The position numbers and the translations under genes were made by a program. From the NCBI GenBank assembly GCA_900766635.1, contig CAAFWA010000152.1:1-8056 (forward strand): a stretch of 8,056 nucleotides of DNA, read 5' to 3'. Source of the stretch: an uncultured Acinetobacter sp. (GTDB lineage: Bacteria; Pseudomonadota; Gammaproteobacteria; Pseudomonadales; Moraxellaceae). Below, in pieces: positions 6,754 to 8,056 of this stretch; positions within the stretch are counted from its first letter, which is position 1, and the number at the start of each line of letters is the position of its first letter. Under the pieces are notes generated by a model. The model was not told where the DNA came from. It saw only the letters and a list, made by a program, of their open reading frames with translations, and ran no database searches.

Positions 6754-6792
6754 TCCCCTTAATTTCATAATTTTATTCTCGGTATTTTCTTT

Positions 6793-7782
6793 ATGAATCT
6801 GGAGCGGGTTGACCTCAATCTACTGATTTACCTTGATGTACTTCTTCGCGAAAAAAATGTCACCCGTGCGGCAGAGCAATTGGGTGTTACACAGCCGGCC
6901 ATGAGTAATATTTTGCGTCGTCTACGCAATTTATTTAATGATCCGTTATTGATTCGCTCATCTGAGGGCATGACCCCAACCGAACGCGCTTTAGAGTTAC
7001 AGCCGCGTATTCGAGATGCGCTCTCTGATTTGTCAATGATTTTAGAGCCACGCACCGAGTTTCGTCCTTATACTTCAAATCGCGTATTTAGAATTATGAC
7101 CTCAGATTATGCTGAGGCCACTTTAGTACCACGTTTGGTTAAAGCCTTGCGTGCTGAAGCGCCCAATGTCGTGTTAGACTTTTTAACTCCAAGTGATGTG
7201 TCGTATCGTGACATGGAACAAGGTAAAGTCGATTTAGCCATTAACCGCTTTAATGAAATTCCACAAAGCTTTCATCAGGTCTTGGTATGGCGCGATAGTT
7301 TTTCATGCCTGTTAAATCCAAAACATCCTGCTGCATCAAACTTAAACTTAAAAAGTTATTTAGATGCACAGCATATTTGGGTGTCTAAAACTGGGATGGG
7401 TGTAGGTTTTGGCGTCAATCCTGAAAAACAAGCGGGTTTAGGTTGGATTGATCAAGCGCTAGAGCGTATTGGGCAAAAACGTAAAATTTCGGTATTTACC
7501 CGTCACTATCAAATGCCTGGTCTTTTGGCATCGAATGTGGATTTGATTGCCACGTTGCCAAGCCGTATTGCACGACTACAGGCCAAAAGCCAAAATATTT
7601 TACTCAAAGATCCACCATTTTATATTCCTGAATTTGAATTAAAAATGGCATGGTGTCCGCTTTTACATCATCACCCTGCTCATCGTTGGTTACGTCAGCT
7701 GATTTTATATGTGGCACGCCAAATGATTGAGGAAGAAAACCGCGAATATTTGCAAAATAATTCGCATCATACCCCTTATTAA
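6793..7782 (+). CDS. LysR-type transcriptional regulator (NodD/NahR/DntR-like)
   Basis: The product is a cytoplasmic DNA-binding regulator of the LysR family, 329 residues. The N-terminal winged helix-turn-helix covers about residues 6-65, with the classic pattern VTRAAEQLGVTQPAMS (23-38) and the following LRRLRNLFNDPLLIR. The remainder is the periplasmic-binding-protein-like effector domain, from about residue 95. Near the C-terminus the pattern W-x4-HHHPAHRWLR resembles members of the NodD/NahR/DntR branch, many of which sense aromatic or small organic acids; this subfamily call is tentative. The start ATG 6793 gives the usual spacing to the HTH but has a poor Shine-Dalgarno sequence. The gene is transcribed away from aceA across 548 nt. 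LysR regulators often control a divergent neighbour and themselves, so aceA is a candidate target, but the gap is longer than typical. The effector is unknown. Confidence 0.93.
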   Translation: MNLERVDLNLLIYLDVLLREKNVTRAAEQLGVTQPAMSNILRRLRNLFNDPLLIRSSEGMTPTERALELQPRIRDALSDLSMILEPRTEFRPYTSNRVFRIMTSDYAEATLVPRLVKALRAEAPNVVLDFLTPSDVSYRDMEQGKVDLAINRFNEIPQSFHQVLVWRDSFSCLLNPKHPAASNLNLKSYLDAQHIWVSKTGMGVGFGVNPEKQAGLGWIDQALERIGQKRKISVFTRHYQMPGLLASNVDLIATLPSRIARLQAKSQNILLKDPPFYIPEFELKMAWCPLLHHHPAHRWLRQLILYVARQMIEEENREYLQNNSHHTPY

Positions 7783-7806
7783 TTTTTCCCTGCCTTTGAC
7801 TTTGCT

Positions 7807-7843
7807 TAGCCGTGTAAAGAAAATACGCTACACGGCTATTTTT
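7807..7843 (+). terminator. Intrinsic terminator after the lysR gene
   Basis: TAGCCGTGTA (7807-7816) and TACACGGCTA (7829-7838) form a perfect 10-bp stem with a 12-nt loop, followed by five T. It lies 25 nt after the lysR stop codon and separates that gene from the following membrane protein gene. Confidence 0.9.
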
Positions 7844-7882
7844 ATGTTAAAAGATCAATATAAATAATAAGATTCTCATCAC

Positions 7883-7888
7883 AGGTGA
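7883..7888 (+). promoter_or_regulatory. Ribosome binding site supporting the GTG start at 7893
   Basis: AGGTGA lies 4 nt before GTG 7893 (7 nt from the AGG core). It is the strongest Shine-Dalgarno match in the window and fixes the non-ATG start of the last gene. Confidence 0.8.
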
Positions 7889-7892
7889 ATCC

Positions 7893-8056
7893 GTGAGCCT
7901 CTTTCAAAATATTCTGATCATCTTGCTCTTAATTGTAGGGGCAGGATTTTTATCGTTAACCGAAATTGCCTTAGCAGGGGCACGTAAGGTCAAACTCAAA
8001 ATCTTAGCTGAGTCAGGCGATGAACGTGCACAGCGCGTGATGGACTTACAAGAAAA
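7893..8056 (+). CDS. CNNM/DUF21 transporter family protein (YtfL/CorC-like), N-terminal part
   Basis: Only the first 54 codons are inside the window; the gene runs off the right edge. The sequence starts with GTG, has a hydrophobic first membrane helix (about residues 4-22, ILIILLLIVGAGFLS), then the characteristic LTEIALAGARKVKLKILAESGDERAQRV. This closely follows, from memory, E. coli YtfL (SEISLAASRKIKLKLLA...NAQRV). The family (formerly UPF0053, often annotated hemolysin family protein) consists of inner-membrane proteins with a DUF21 domain followed by CBS and CorC/HlyC domains, linked to Mg2+/Co2+ export; YtfL has been reported as a polyamine exporter (PaeA). Which substrate applies here cannot be decided from the fragment. 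It is separated from lysR by a terminator, so it should have its own promoter in 7844-7880, where only weak AT-rich candidates are visible. Confidence 0.85.
   Translation, partial: MSLFQNILIILLLIVGAGFLSLTEIALAGARKVKLKILAESGDERAQRVMDLQE

Larger units (their letters stand above)
6245..6792. other. Long AT-rich divergent intergenic region between aceA and lysR
   Basis: This 548-nt stretch holds no long gene. The part from about 6360 to 6610 is extremely AT-rich, with T runs on the plus strand (A runs upstream of aceA on the minus strand), a composition often linked to bent DNA or nucleoid-protein binding. Visible elements are an inverted pair CTCAT/ATGAG (6301-6305 and 6321-6325), AGAC-CTAA-GTCT (6519-6530 area), a 12-bp direct repeat (6570-6581, 6588-6599), an imperfect palindrome AGCT-G-AGCT (6665-6673), a 36-codon ORF (6642-6752) and the lysR promoter. 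I could not identify a convincing aceA promoter. Its length suggests regulatory content, but no operator can be named. Confidence 0.5.

Noticed and set aside
1..8056. Mobile element, CRISPR array, tRNA/rRNA, defence or secondary-metabolite system
   Set aside because: No transposase or integrase motifs, no regularly spaced repeats, and no tRNA-like folds or conserved rRNA segments were seen; the gene content is ordinary core chromosome.

Overview
The window looks like an ordinary chromosomal segment of an Acinetobacter species (Gammaproteobacteria, Moraxellaceae). The base composition is AT-rich with long poly-A/T intergenic stretches. The PBP2 protein closely resembles, from memory, the Acinetobacter form, and the isocitrate lyase is the long form (about 530 residues) also known from Pseudomonas. 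The genus call is an inference from protein recognition; no database search was run, and the species cannot be named.

Layout from left to right. Positions 1-228 are a leader with no convincing complete gene. mrdA (PBP2, cell-wall elongation) at 229-2208 is followed with a 1-nt overlap by rsmD (16S rRNA m2G966 methyltransferase) at 2208-2765, so the two probably share a transcript. A 258-nt AT-rich gap leads to a small lipoprotein gene of unknown function (3024-3356). This converges on a PlsC-like acyltransferase gene (4008-3379, minus strand) across a hairpin terminator. The acyltransferase is divergent from an NlpE-domain lipoprotein gene (4134-4586). That gene converges on aceA (isocitrate lyase, 6244-4643, minus strand) across a strong symmetric terminator. 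A 548-nt, very AT-rich intergenic region separates aceA from a divergent LysR-type regulator gene (6793-7782). After a clear terminator, the window ends inside a gene for a CNNM/DUF21 (YtfL/CorC-like) membrane protein starting with GTG at 7893.

The left half carries envelope functions: PBP2, two lipoproteins and a lysophospholipid-type acyltransferase. The right half carries carbon metabolism: the first enzyme of the glyoxylate shunt next to a divergent LysR regulator, which is an obvious but unproven candidate to control it. I see no mobile element, CRISPR array, tRNA, rRNA or defence system. I found no clear undescribed system. The points most worth checking are the LysR/aceA pairing, a 36-codon small ORF in front of lysR, the single-domain NlpE, and the small two-cysteine lipoprotein.
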